Below, one piece after another: positions 1 to 9,429 of a stretch of DNA of 64,000 nucleotides. Below the pieces are notes generated by a model. The model was not told the DNA's origin. It saw only the letters and a program-made list of their open reading frames with translations, and made no database searches. A program made the position numbers and the translations under genes. This DNA comes from Neckera pumila (taxonomy: Eukaryota; Streptophyta; Bryopsida; Hypnales; Neckeraceae). How positions within the stretch are numbered: the first letter of the stretch is position 1; each line of letters opens with the position of its first letter. Location: assembly GCA_963969595.1 (NCBI GenBank), contig OZ018412.1, forward strand, positions 2,048,501-2,112,500, read 5' to 3'.

Positions 1-154
1 CTTGCACCAATTGAAAAAAACACTATATCTCCACAAAGCTTATCAGTTTTTCTATCTTCCAAAAAAATTTCAAAAACTCACGACAAAAATTCAGCCCTTA
101 GGTACCTGCCCAAAATCCCATTTGTCTCCCGAATGGACAATGGTCCTTTAGGGG
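1..154 (-). mobile_element. TTAA-flanked non-autonomous DNA transposon, terminal part
   Basis: This is the end of an element cut by the window edge. Read on the minus strand from TTAA at 155-158 it begins CCCCTAAAGGACC and then follows the left end of the complete element at 33318-34181 closely, including the nearby GGACC..GTCC and ATGGGATTTTGGGCAGG segments. No coding capacity is seen. Membership of the family is clear from this match; the superfamily (piggyBac-like) is inferred from the TTAA target and CCC ends. Confidence 0.8.
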
Positions 155-158
155 TTAA

Positions 159-1019
159 GGTGGGTACATCCAAAATCACATTTTGACAAAAACTATCTAC
201 AAATCCCTATGTATCTCTCCAAAATCAAAATGTACCTATGTGGAATAAAAGATTTTAGAACATCTACAAAAAAAAAACTTTGAAACTTCACAACTTTTGC
301 ATAATAGTTTTCAAATGTTGCATTCTTTGGAGCATTGGAAACTCCTTTCAATTGCCAACAAAAAAAAATACAAAAAAATTGTCCACTCTAATAATCGTAA
401 TGAATCTCATGTATAGAAATAATACATTTCAATTGTACAATATTTTGCTATGCACAAGTTTAAAAATAAGGATGTAATTGAAAGAGTTTTCTTGTTATGA
501 AAAATTATGTTAATGGTTAGTAGATCTTCATATATAGGTTTAAAAGTAAACCATTTGTTGAAGGCCCTTCTATGCATTTGTTACAATTATTCCATGAAGA
601 ACGGTTCTTTAGCAAGAATCTTACCAAGAATTTTGAAAAACTAGAACCTACAAATATGAAGATTTTCATTGGATAGGAGGGCAATGGTCGGCTAGAGGTA
701 CCCAAAAATGTTTTTTTGGAGACAATGTCAATTATTGCAGCGTATCAAATGAAATCATTTTTCAAATATAATAAAGTATGATTTCACGAAATGTAGTTTA
801 GTTGCCTACACTTGTAATGTATCAAGAAAAAAAAATTCATCACAATCAAAAGGTTTTAAGAAATTTTAATACAAGATTTTAGAACATCTACCAAAAAAGG
901 CTTTGACCCTTCACAACTTTGCAAACAGTTTTCAAATGTTACATTCTTTGGAGCATTGGAACTTCCTTTCACTTGTCAACAAAAAATAGATATGAAAAAT
1001 TGTACAGTCTAATAATCAT
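159..1019. repeat. AT-rich repeat DNA with an internal direct duplication
   Basis: There is no gene here. A segment at about 250-370 (GATTTTAGAACATCTAC.. to ..CAATTGCCAAC) recurs at about 878-998, a direct repeat offset by roughly 625 bases, and a third diverged copy lies near 12750-12860. The part at 480-600 is related to DNA near 13725-13850, 31905-32030 and 60280-60390. Small open frames here are chance. Confidence 0.7.
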
Positions 1020-1387
1020 AAGTACGCACAATAGCAAAAGTGGCAGTTTGGGAAAATAAACTGAGAAAATTTCAGCTTTTTCCTTCGTTGAACATTTTTC
1101 GTAAAATCAGTTTGCCTTAGCACTCAGGTAGCCGAAACTTGAAATATGCACTGCCACTGCGTAAGCATACCGAGTACCGTAAGGGAAGACTCTTTTATAC
1201 GTACATACTTGTCCAAATACGCTTGTCCATGAAATAATACCGTGCATTTCGTAGTTGTGGAAAACGTACATTTTGGGTACTGCCTACTTAGGGGCAGATG
1301 GCTTCCCCGTGCGCCATTTGTGGGGAGTGAGTTTTGCACCAAACTCCGGAGGAAGAACCTAACGGTGTTCAGTTTTCTCTTGTGACC
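1020..1387 (+). repeat. GC-richer repeat segment upstream of B3-1, well-preserved copy
   Basis: This segment lies directly before exon 1 of B3-1. Diverged copies occur at about 12895-13170, 28490-29370 and 58780-59690. The copy here keeps C and CpG where the others carry T or A (for example CTCCGGAGGAAGAA here against CTCTGGAAGAAGAA at 13130), so it looks like the least decayed version. It may be part of the gene's 5' region that was carried along in duplication. An open frame from 1334 runs through the repeat into exon 1 but is not conserved as protein. Confidence 0.6.
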
Positions 1388-2539
1388 ATGGGCCGACGCC
1401 AGGACGGGAGTGCCTCGCGAAAGAAGATGCAGCGGGGAAAGATCTTCTTCAAAAAGACAGTCACCGCGTCGACTTTGCCTCCGCATTCTCAACTGGTGCG
1501 TTTAATTCTAGCCTCAACTTCGTAAGGTCCAATTCGAAGACGACATTCACAAATGTTACGATGCACTCGCGCTTGGTTGCACGGATTCCCGGATAGCAGA
1601 CTTTTCTTGCATGTTTGCTTTGTTCGCTTTCCTAGTTAGGCAGCTCATTACGTACACAGGACTTATACAGTTTATAGGAGGCCTTCAGTGAGAATTGAGA
1701 GTTCTTTAAACTATTGATTGTCCAAATCGCAATCAAATGTTTCTCCAGGTTATGCCCGCGCTGTTCGTGCAACAACATGCTGATAAAGTTCACAAATCGG
1801 TTACTCTCAAAAACGTGGAAAACGACCAGAAGTGGACCGTGGAGATCAACGTCTTGTTTCCTCAAAACCGAACTCAGGCTCTCCTCTACTATGGCTGGAG
1901 GGCTTTTGCCACTGCCAATCACCTCGCCATAGGCGATCGGTTGACTTTCGTACTCGTGGCACGGTCCTTCTTCGACGTTTTCATACTTCGCAGAGGTGGA
2001 AACTCATCACTCCCTGTGGAAAGACCGAAAATACGTTCGCAGAAACCGACATCGGCTCGGAGAGAAACTAATCCGGAAACTCAATTGTGCCCTGGACCTC
2101 AACTCAGCGGCGACATTCCAACTAACGGGTGTGGGGAGCCAGAATTGGCAAGCCTGAACGGAACTCTGGTTACGAAAGAGACTGCAAAGGAGACCCGTGT
2201 TGCTGACGTTGCTGCAGAAGCTCCTGACTCTTCACGAGGCCCCTCTGGAATGAACTCTCATTGCTCCGAACCGGTATGCCGTTTTCATTCTTTTTCAGTA
2301 GATTGAGTCCAGAGGTCTCAAATGACATACCAAGAGAATCGGTTCAATTGAGAATTACGGAGCTTCTGATAGTTGATAATCAACACAGTTACCTGACTCA
2401 TACAACTTTTGAACTTCTATCTCGCCAGGTGATTCAACCGAATGAGCAAGACTGTATTGTTTGCCAAATAGCCGCCATGACCAAGCTTGGCATGATGAAG
2501 ACCGACGGAGGAGGCTTCCACACAGTCTTCAACGGATAA
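1388..2539 (+). CDS. B3-1: B3-domain protein, C-terminally truncated family member
   Basis: Probable nuclear DNA-binding protein of the plant B3 (REM-like) family. Exons inferred by comparison with the minus-strand copies: 1388 or 1427-1495, 1749-2273, 2429-2539. Exon 1 encodes GKIFFKK..LPP before a GTGCGT donor, as in all family members. Exon 2 begins after TTTCTCCAG and carries one complete B3 domain: FVQQHADKVHKSVTL, then a KWTVEI strand, YYGWRAF, AIGDRLTFVLV and FFDVFIL, followed by a polar linker. Exon 3 opens after CTCGCCAG and meets TAA at 2537, eight bases having been gained relative to B3-5 just before. The product would be 234 residues from ATG 1427, or 247 from ATG 1388, whose context CCATGG is better. 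The second B3 domain follows only as a relic. It may be a functional one-domain protein or a young pseudogene. Confidence 0.7.
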
Positions 2540-3166
2540 CTGTTTGCAATGAACATTCGCCTAGGTAAGTTTTATCCTCCTTGCTGCCATGGGTATTACG
2601 ATCTTGGATGCCTCTAATTTTATGTTCCATGCATGGTGTGATGCTTGTCATAAGGAAGACTTAATCCCTTGTAGCCAATCTAGTAAGGCTAGCAGTAAGT
2701 CTAAGGGCGATTACGAATTACACTCTAGAGCAGGGCTAATTTGAAGTCCCCTCTGTGCCTATTTTTGGTGCCACAAGTATGAATTAGAAAAAGTAATTTT
2801 GACCTAACAAACCACAGCTTCCTCCACAATCAGAAGAACAAATCTATAGCATCGTTGTAGATAACCAGTACGCATTGCTCTTTTCTGAGGCAGGAGACTC
2901 CTTTGTGGCGTTTTGAGCAGGATGCCGTGCACTCGACTGGGGAACTCGAGCAGGGCAACACTTAATTAAACCTCACGGTGGACATACGGTGGACAGACGG
3001 TCCAGTGCAAACTGTTGCATACTTTCCCACGTCCGAGGCAATTGACAAGTTTTGAGAAGTGGTTCGAGAAATTTTGCGAACGATGATAATCTCCTATAGT
3101 TGTGAGGCAGAGACTTGTCCTCACAATCGCTGTCGATTCGTTCTTCGGCTTAAGAATATGTAACAC
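2540..3166 (+). pseudogene. Relic of intron 3 and second B3 domain of B3-1
   Basis: The donor GTAAGTTTTATCC at 2565 and the acceptor TTTTCTGAGGCAG ending at 2893 are still visible, and the sequence from 2894 aligns at nucleotide level with exon 4 of the intact copies: TGCACTCGACTGG.GAACTCG, then TTTTGAGAAGTGGTTCGAGA for the GW..F region and TCGATTCGTTCTTC for the ADSFF strand. Frameshifts and stops break it everywhere. The same decayed exon is present downstream of B3-5, so the damage partly predates their duplication. Confidence 0.7.
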
Positions 3167-3540
3167 CGGAGCAGGTGCCAGTGCTGAGGATAATGAATTC
3201 CACAGAAGCAGACTCAGCTCTTCATATATACTTATATACGGGATGGATTCGTAGCTCTAGTTCCTTGCTCTAAGAAGCAGAAGACCTGATAATTTCGGAT
3301 AACTATCATTCCCACCATTGTCGTGAATGACATGCAGGTCGAAACCATGGTTGATGATACTGCAAGCCACGAATTTTGGCAAGTGAATTTGTAAATTGCG
3401 TACAGTTTCAACGAGTGTGTGCGCATGTCAGAGTCTTGGATGCGAGCTTGGATGTGAGTACGTCCAGTTGTGTCTGAGAAAAGGTTTCGAGGCATGAAGC
3501 TCGTCAACCGTAATTGGCATTTTCACTTGCTGGTTATTTA
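3167..3540 (+). repeat. 3' flank of B3-1, shared with 5789-6391 and 45640-46100
   Basis: No gene is recognised. The stretch containing GGCAAGTGAATTTGTAAATT, the GTCAGAGTCTTGGATG segment and CATTTTCACTTGCTGG is repeated at 5789 onward and downstream of B3-5 at 45800 onward. Here the match stops abruptly at about 3540 where a long repeat begins. An antisense open frame at 3232-3507 is not conserved among copies. Confidence 0.65.
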
Positions 3541-5788
3541 AATACTCTCTCTGTCTCCTGAAAATGATCGGTATTTCCTTTGTGATTTACGTAGGAAACA
3601 CGGGTCTTCTTCAGAAGCAGAGGAAATAGTTTAGTATAGGGGGGTTGATATTGTACAAAAATTCTTAAAGCAAAAGGTCACCATCTCATGTAATTTACCC
3701 AAGGTAAGCATTACAAAAAATATGAGGCCCCTGGAGGGCTACTCCGCAGCCCCCCAAAGCCCCCCAAACTTTAGTTTTATTTTGCTTAGGAACTTGTACC
3801 CTAACCCTCTCCTAACCCGCTCAGCTTGCATAGACTTTCATGGAGACAATCATCTAATATGTACCGGTTAAATAACACATGTCATCTAGTTTTACAACGC
3901 ATGTCATGTTCTGATTGTACTTGGAGACAGTTATTTGACATGTACCGGTTGTTAAGTATATGCCCTCTAAACATGCCATCTTTTGACTGACTTTCATGCT
4001 CAGATTCAATCAATTGCAACATGCTTTTACTTACCTAATCTGACTAGTTTCACGAAATTCACCCCATCTGACTATGAACTTCTAACAATTTTTGTAAGAA
4101 GCCTACCTTTGTTTTAATGGAGCAGATGGTCACCCTGGAGTAGCCCTCTAGAGGCCCCAAAATTCTTCAAATGTAGTTTGAGCTTGAGCTCAATTTTCCC
4201 CTTTGATGTTTATTTTAATGGCCTTGTGATGTGCCTCTAGTTGACACATGTTGTTGTCTAAATGTAGCATCAACTTATTGTAGGCTGTGAATTTTTACAT
4301 CTTTGAATTGACACATGAACTCAGGGTCAATCTGTCCCTTCCATGTTTATTTTAATGGCCTTGTGATGTGCCTTGAATTGACGCAGTTGGTGTCCAATTG
4401 TAACATTAACTAGTATTTGTTGTAGACTGTGAATTTTCAAGGCTTTAGAATTGACGCCATTGTTGTCCAATTGAAGCATTCATTATTGTAAACTGTGAGT
4501 TTTGAATCTTTTGAATTGTAAAGTATTTTGATAGTGCATACCAAAGTGAAGTTGACCTCATTTTTATATAAAAAAAAACATTTTGCATTCACAAAAGAGC
4601 AATACCCAATTCAAAATTGGAAGTGTAAGTGTACCTAGAGTCACAGCTTGTTGGGATTAAAAAAAGCGCCAATTTCAAGTGCACTAACTTCTACCAACCA
4701 ATGGAAACCACTTTTCTTGTCCTATTGTCAAAATGTTCACTTATATCAACCTAGCAAACGAAGGATACTGCTTCAGTACCTAGCAAGTAAGTAGAAACTT
4801 AAATGTTATCCAAGGTCCCCTTAGCAACTTCTGAAGGGGCCTACTACTGGGCTCTTTTTTTCTTTGCAGAATATTGAGTTTTTTAGGAGGCAAGTGCCAT
4901 GGGCTCTGTCCCACACAAGGATAGATTACAAGATATTTCCTGTAGGAACTAAAGAATATCCGCTTGACTCCTCTTTTCACCGTGTAAGGAATGGCAACTT
5001 GGGATTTTTGGGCAAAAGACCCTTTTGTTTGGAATCATGCATTGGGCTTCATCCTTGGCTCTTAGGCCCCAAAATCGGACCGCGTCACCATTCCTTACTC
5101 TATACTAAATGTTTCACTTGGAACAGAGCAATAATTAATAAATATATATGATGCTTGTAGAAATTGATAAAAAGTATAGATTTTTAAGGATAATTATTAA
5201 TTTGAAAAAAATTACCCTATAATATAATTGATTTGTTCCAACTTCCAAGGGAGAATTTCAAATCGGGATTTATGAGCTAGTCAAATCATAATCCAACCAA
5301 GAAGCACAACTTAATATTTCAAATTGAATTCCTCACCAACTAGGCCTAATTGCAACTACACTCCACTTTTAATGGCCACAAGGGAGAGATGACTTTATCT
5401 TTAATTCTTTACCATTTGTCTAATAATTTCAACTTGTATTCCTCTTGCTCAAGCAATTGCTTCTGATCTTTACAACATCACAAGGCTCTTCAACTCCAAC
5501 TTGGTTTAATATGGCCTCCGTTTCAACACAACTAGCTATAGCTTGATTTATTATGATTTCCACAACTACTTTCTACCAACTTGGGATTCATTCCATTTAG
5601 GTACTCTCATACACCAACTCATGTCAATATCAAATTCATGTCTGGCTCCGTACATCTTACACTTGGCACTTAACATGATTATGTTTTTTTTAATGAGATC
5701 ACTCGGCAATTATATTCTTCAAATTTCCAATTTGGTTTACAGCTTAGTACAACAATTTTACACGTACACATCCGGGCTCACTTAACTC
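3541..5788. repeat. Long direct repeat, copy a
   Basis: This segment reappears at 6752-8390 in the same orientation. Matching landmarks are GAAATAGTTTAGTATAGGGG (3625) with GGAATAGTTTAGTATAGGGG (6834), and the run beginning CCCTATAATATAATTGATTT at 5215 and 7799. Copy a carries about 450 extra bases at roughly 3700-4160 that copy b lacks. A short piece near 5090-5160 also matches 46260-46340. No coding content is seen. Confidence 0.8.
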
Positions 5789-6083
5789 ACAAATTTTGGC
5801 AAGTGAATTTGTAAATTGCGTACAGTTTCAATGAGTGTGTCCGCATGTCAGAGTCTTGGATGGGAGCTTGGATGTGAATAATTCCAGTACCAGTTGTGCC
5901 TGTGAAATGGTTTTGCTCAACAGTAAACCACTCCCAGGCTTCCTCCTGTTCATTTTGCGGGGTGGTTCTCGACTGCAATCCACGATTACTTGGATAAAAC
6001 TGCGTAATCGAGCATTACAAGTTTTTCATCCAGTTCCAACTCTCATCCTCAATTTCTCATCCTTTCCTGCTCGTGATTTACGT

Positions 6084-6199
6084 CGGGCAACACCTTCGTT
6101 GTTGGGGATTGCGGGAAAAAAAGTGCCTCCTTGTTGGGCTCCGCCTTCCTCGTCAGCACTTTTTTTCCCGCAATCCCCTCCTCCTTGGGCATTGCCCTA
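6084..6199. repeat. Perfect 23-bp inverted repeat hairpin (MITE-like)
   Basis: Positions 6104-6126 are exactly the reverse complement of 6156-6178, with a 29-base loop. Outside these arms, GGGCAA at 6085 and TTGCCC at 6192 continue the symmetry imperfectly. TACGT at 6079-6083 and again at 6200-6204 could be a target-site duplication. The family is not recognised. Confidence 0.65.
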
Positions 6200-6391
6200 T
6201 ACGTAATTTGCATTTTCACTTGCTGGTTCCAGTGAGGGATTCTTTTGACAGATTTGCAAAATCCCATCTCAATGCTTCCCCCAATATACCTCTTAGGTAA
6301 GATTCACATTGACCACGTAGTTCCGAGAGCACTATCCTGGAGTCACAAAGTGTTGGAAACACATGTGTACCCGAAAATCTTTCCTTTATAA

Positions 6392-6530
6392 GGGCCTCTT
6401 CACACTATGGCCATCCAAGTCGAGAGGCCATGAGACTCTACAATATGATTGGTGGAATCGACGGACCCTGCAATATGATTGGCGGAAACGACGGCCTCTC
6501 GACTTGGACGGCCGTAGTGTGAAGAGGCCC
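6392..6530. mobile_element. Tourist-like MITE (PIF/Harbinger type) with TAA target duplication
   Basis: A 139-bp foldback element begins GGGCCTCTTCACACTATGGC and ends in the inverted counterpart, the ~38-base arms differing at only about two positions. It is flanked by TAA at 6389-6391 and 6531-6533. The paralogous flank downstream of B3-5 (near 46110) has the uninterrupted sequence with a single TAA before ATTTGGGGTA, which is the empty site. The loop contains a 25-base segment duplicated in tandem (CAATATGATTGGTGGAATCG and CAATATGATTGGCGGAAACG). A GGGCC end with a TAA duplication is typical of PIF/Harbinger-derived Tourist MITEs. Confidence 0.88.
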
Positions 6531-6751
6531 TAAGTTTGGGGTACATTTGCAAATCTTGAGATCACTAATTCTGAGTAGATTGATCACATGCATCAGTCTG
6601 ATCAGGAATTGAAATCTACGGTAATGAGTTGTAATGGCTGTGCCTGAGTTCAATAGTAGAATCCACAAAAAATGAATTCACAAAAGAAGAAAGCTTAAAG
6701 AAAATGGAGACAGAAGAACCCGACAGACAATTTGACAGTGCGAGGCTATTT

Positions 6752-8390
6752 CAATACTCCTTCTCTTTCCAAAAAAGATGGATGTTTCCTTTGTATTTTA
6801 CAAAGTAAACAAAGTTCTTTTTCAGAAACAGATGGAATAGTTTAGTATAGGGGGGTAGGATCGTACAAAAATTTTGATAGGAAAGGTCACCATCTCATGT
6901 GATTTACTCAAGGTAAGTAGTTTGAGCTCAAGCTCAATTTGTCCCTTCCATGTTTATTTTAAATGGCCTTGTAATATGCCTTTACTTGACGCAGTTGGTG
7001 TCCAGATGTAACATTAATTTGTTGTAGATTGTGAATTTTAAGTCTTTTGAATTGACATAGTTGTTGTCTAGTTGAAGCATTCATTTATTATAGACTATGA
7101 ATTTCTAAGTCTTTTAAATTGTAAAGTATTTGGCCAGTGCATGCCAAAGTGAAGTTGATCTCATTTTTATATAAAAGAAACCAGCACCACAGAACAATAT
7201 TCAATTCAAAATTGGAAGTGCAAGTTTACCTGAAGTCACAACTTGTCAGGATTTTAAAAAGCTTTAATTTTTAAATACAATAACTTCTACCCACCAATGG
7301 GAATCACTTTCCCTGTCCTATCATCATAATGTTCACTTATATCAGCCTAGCAAATGAAGGAGGTTGGTTCACTATCTAGCAAGTAAGTAGACATTTAAAT
7401 GTAATCCAAGGTCCTCTTAGTGACTTCTAATGGGGCCTGCTATTGGGCTCTCTTTTCTTTGTAGAATATTGAGGTTTTTGTGGGCAAGTGCCATGGGGTA
7501 TTTCTTGCATAAGGATAGATTACAAGACAATTCCCATGAGAACTAAAAAGAATCCTCTTGACTCTTCTTTACACTGTGTAAAAGATGGAAACCTGGGATT
7601 TTTGGGCTAAGGACCTTTTTGCCTGAAATCATGTGTTGGGCTCCTTCCTCGGCCCTTAAACCCTTAAATTCCGCATCATCATTCCTTACCTTATACTAAA
7701 TGTTTCACTTGGAACATAATAGTAATTGATAAAATTATGATGCTTGTAGAAATTAATAAAAATATAGATTTAGAATAATTAATAATTAAAAAATACTACC
7801 CTATAATATAATTGATTTGTTCCAACTTCCAAGGGAGAATTTCAAATAGGAATTTATGAGCTAGTCAAATCATAATCCAACCAAGAAGCACAACTTTGTA
7901 TTTCAAATTGAGTTCTTCACCAACTAGGCCTAATTGCAACTACACTCCACTTTTAATGGCCACAAGGGTGAGATGACTTTATCTTTAATTCTTTACCATT
8001 TGTCTAATAATTTCAACTTGTATTCCTCTTGTTCTAGCAATTGCTTTCGATCTTTACAACATCACAAGGCTCTTCAACTCCAACTCAGCTTAATATAGCC
8101 TCCATTTCAACACAACTAGCTATAGCTTGATTTATTATGATTTCCGCAACTACTTTCCGCCAACTTGGGATTAATTCTACTTATGTACTCTCATACAACA
8201 ACTCATGTCAATATCAAATTCCTATTTGGCTCCATATATCTTACACTTGGCACTTAACATGATTATATTTTTCTTAATAAGATCACTAGGCAATTATATT
8301 CTTCACATTTTCAATTTGGTTTACAACTTAATACAATCGGCAATTTTACACATACACATCTTGGCTCATTTTACTCATTGATTTTGGATT
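6752..8390. repeat. Long direct repeat, copy b
   Basis: Direct repeat of 3541-5788, shorter because it lacks the ~450-base segment. Divergence between the copies consists of scattered substitutions, mostly C/T and G/A, and small indels. Copy b ends near 8390, just where copy a passes back into B3-1 3' flank. No gene seen. Confidence 0.75.
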
Positions 8391-9429
8391 TTAGACATAA
8401 AATATTTCAACATTGGTTACAAATCTGGTTACAGATCCAAATAGGCTATCAAATCTCTTTGTATTTCACCATTCTCACACACAATAATTCCTAGATTTGT
8501 ATTCACTCCCATAAATTATAATTAGGACTAAATCATGGATTGATTGGATTGACACAAACACAACAATTTCCACAAGCATGCATTTGCACTATTACAAACG
8601 GACTTAAATTATCTTTTTTTTTAAACATACGGCCTTCTAGGATTGTAGCTAGATTGACACAACACAACCCAAGGCAACGTGGCATAGACTTGCATTATCA
8701 ATAGCCTCAGTATTTGGTTCTAATTTCCAACTTGACATAAATTAATCAAACAACCACAATCAAATCTCAATTATACAACATACTCCAAAGTATACAAATT
8801 CCAACTTGGATTAACAATCATTTGACAAACCAGACGACAACAACGAAACACCAAAATAACCAATTTCCAAAATTACTGTAATTCCAACTAGGTGCACACA
8901 CATTTCATTGCAACACAATTTCCGAACTTTGATTCAAATACACATACACTTATAGCACCAAATTACTTCAACGAGCAACATGATAACACAATATTACAGC
9001 ATCCAATTTGGCACTCAAAATACAAAATCATAGCACAACACTTCTCTATATACACACACAATCATACGCACATCCTATTAGGCAACTTAGCTTCAGATTA
9101 TTTTAATCACAAAGATAAATACAAACAAAATAACCAATTTGGGCTGGACTTGCACTATGAGACATGCATCTCTCATAGTGGGAGCCGAAAAACAACCTGA
9201 AAAAAAACTAAGTATCTCCGTTTGATACTGTTCTAATTTCTAACTTGCCCATTGAAAACCATACAACCAATAGCATCCTAGTTCATGTAACAACTCAAAC
9301 TAGGTCTAAAAAAACACTGATTAAGCCTTCTAATATGCATCAGAAGGCCTAAGCACTGACATTAACACACCAAAACTAAAAATTGCACACCATGAAAAAC
9401 TCCAACTAAATGTCCATGTTCTAAAAAAA
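8391..9429. other. AT-rich stretch without recognised content
   Basis: The sequence is rich in A, T and CA runs with scattered AATTCCAACTTGG-like words. The open frame at 8892-9200 is low-complexity (His, Asn and Thr rich) and is not matched by any family in the window. I see no gene, RNA or element boundary here. Confidence 0.5.

Larger units (their letters stand above)
5789..6751 (+). repeat. Second copy of the B3-1 3' flank with nested small elements
   Basis: From 5789 the sequence resumes the B3 3' flank that was interrupted at 3540: GGCAAGTGAATTTGTAAATT and the GTCAGAGTCTTGGATG segment, then CACTTGCTGGTTCCAGTG near 6220 and AAAGTGTTGGAAACACATGT near 6350, both matched downstream of B3-5 at 45950-46090. 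Relative to that copy it contains extra DNA at about 5910-6200, including a hairpin at 6104-6178, and a MITE at 6392-6530. No intact gene is present. Confidence 0.7.

Noticed and set aside
3232..3507. Minus-strand open frame of 91 codons
   Set aside because: It lies antisense in the B3 3' flank; the copies at 5787-5978 and 45680-46169 have different frames and stops, so the protein is not conserved.
8892..9200. Plus-strand open frame of 102 codons
   Set aside because: Low-complexity, His/Asn/Thr-rich translation of CA-rich DNA, with no domain and no paralog.
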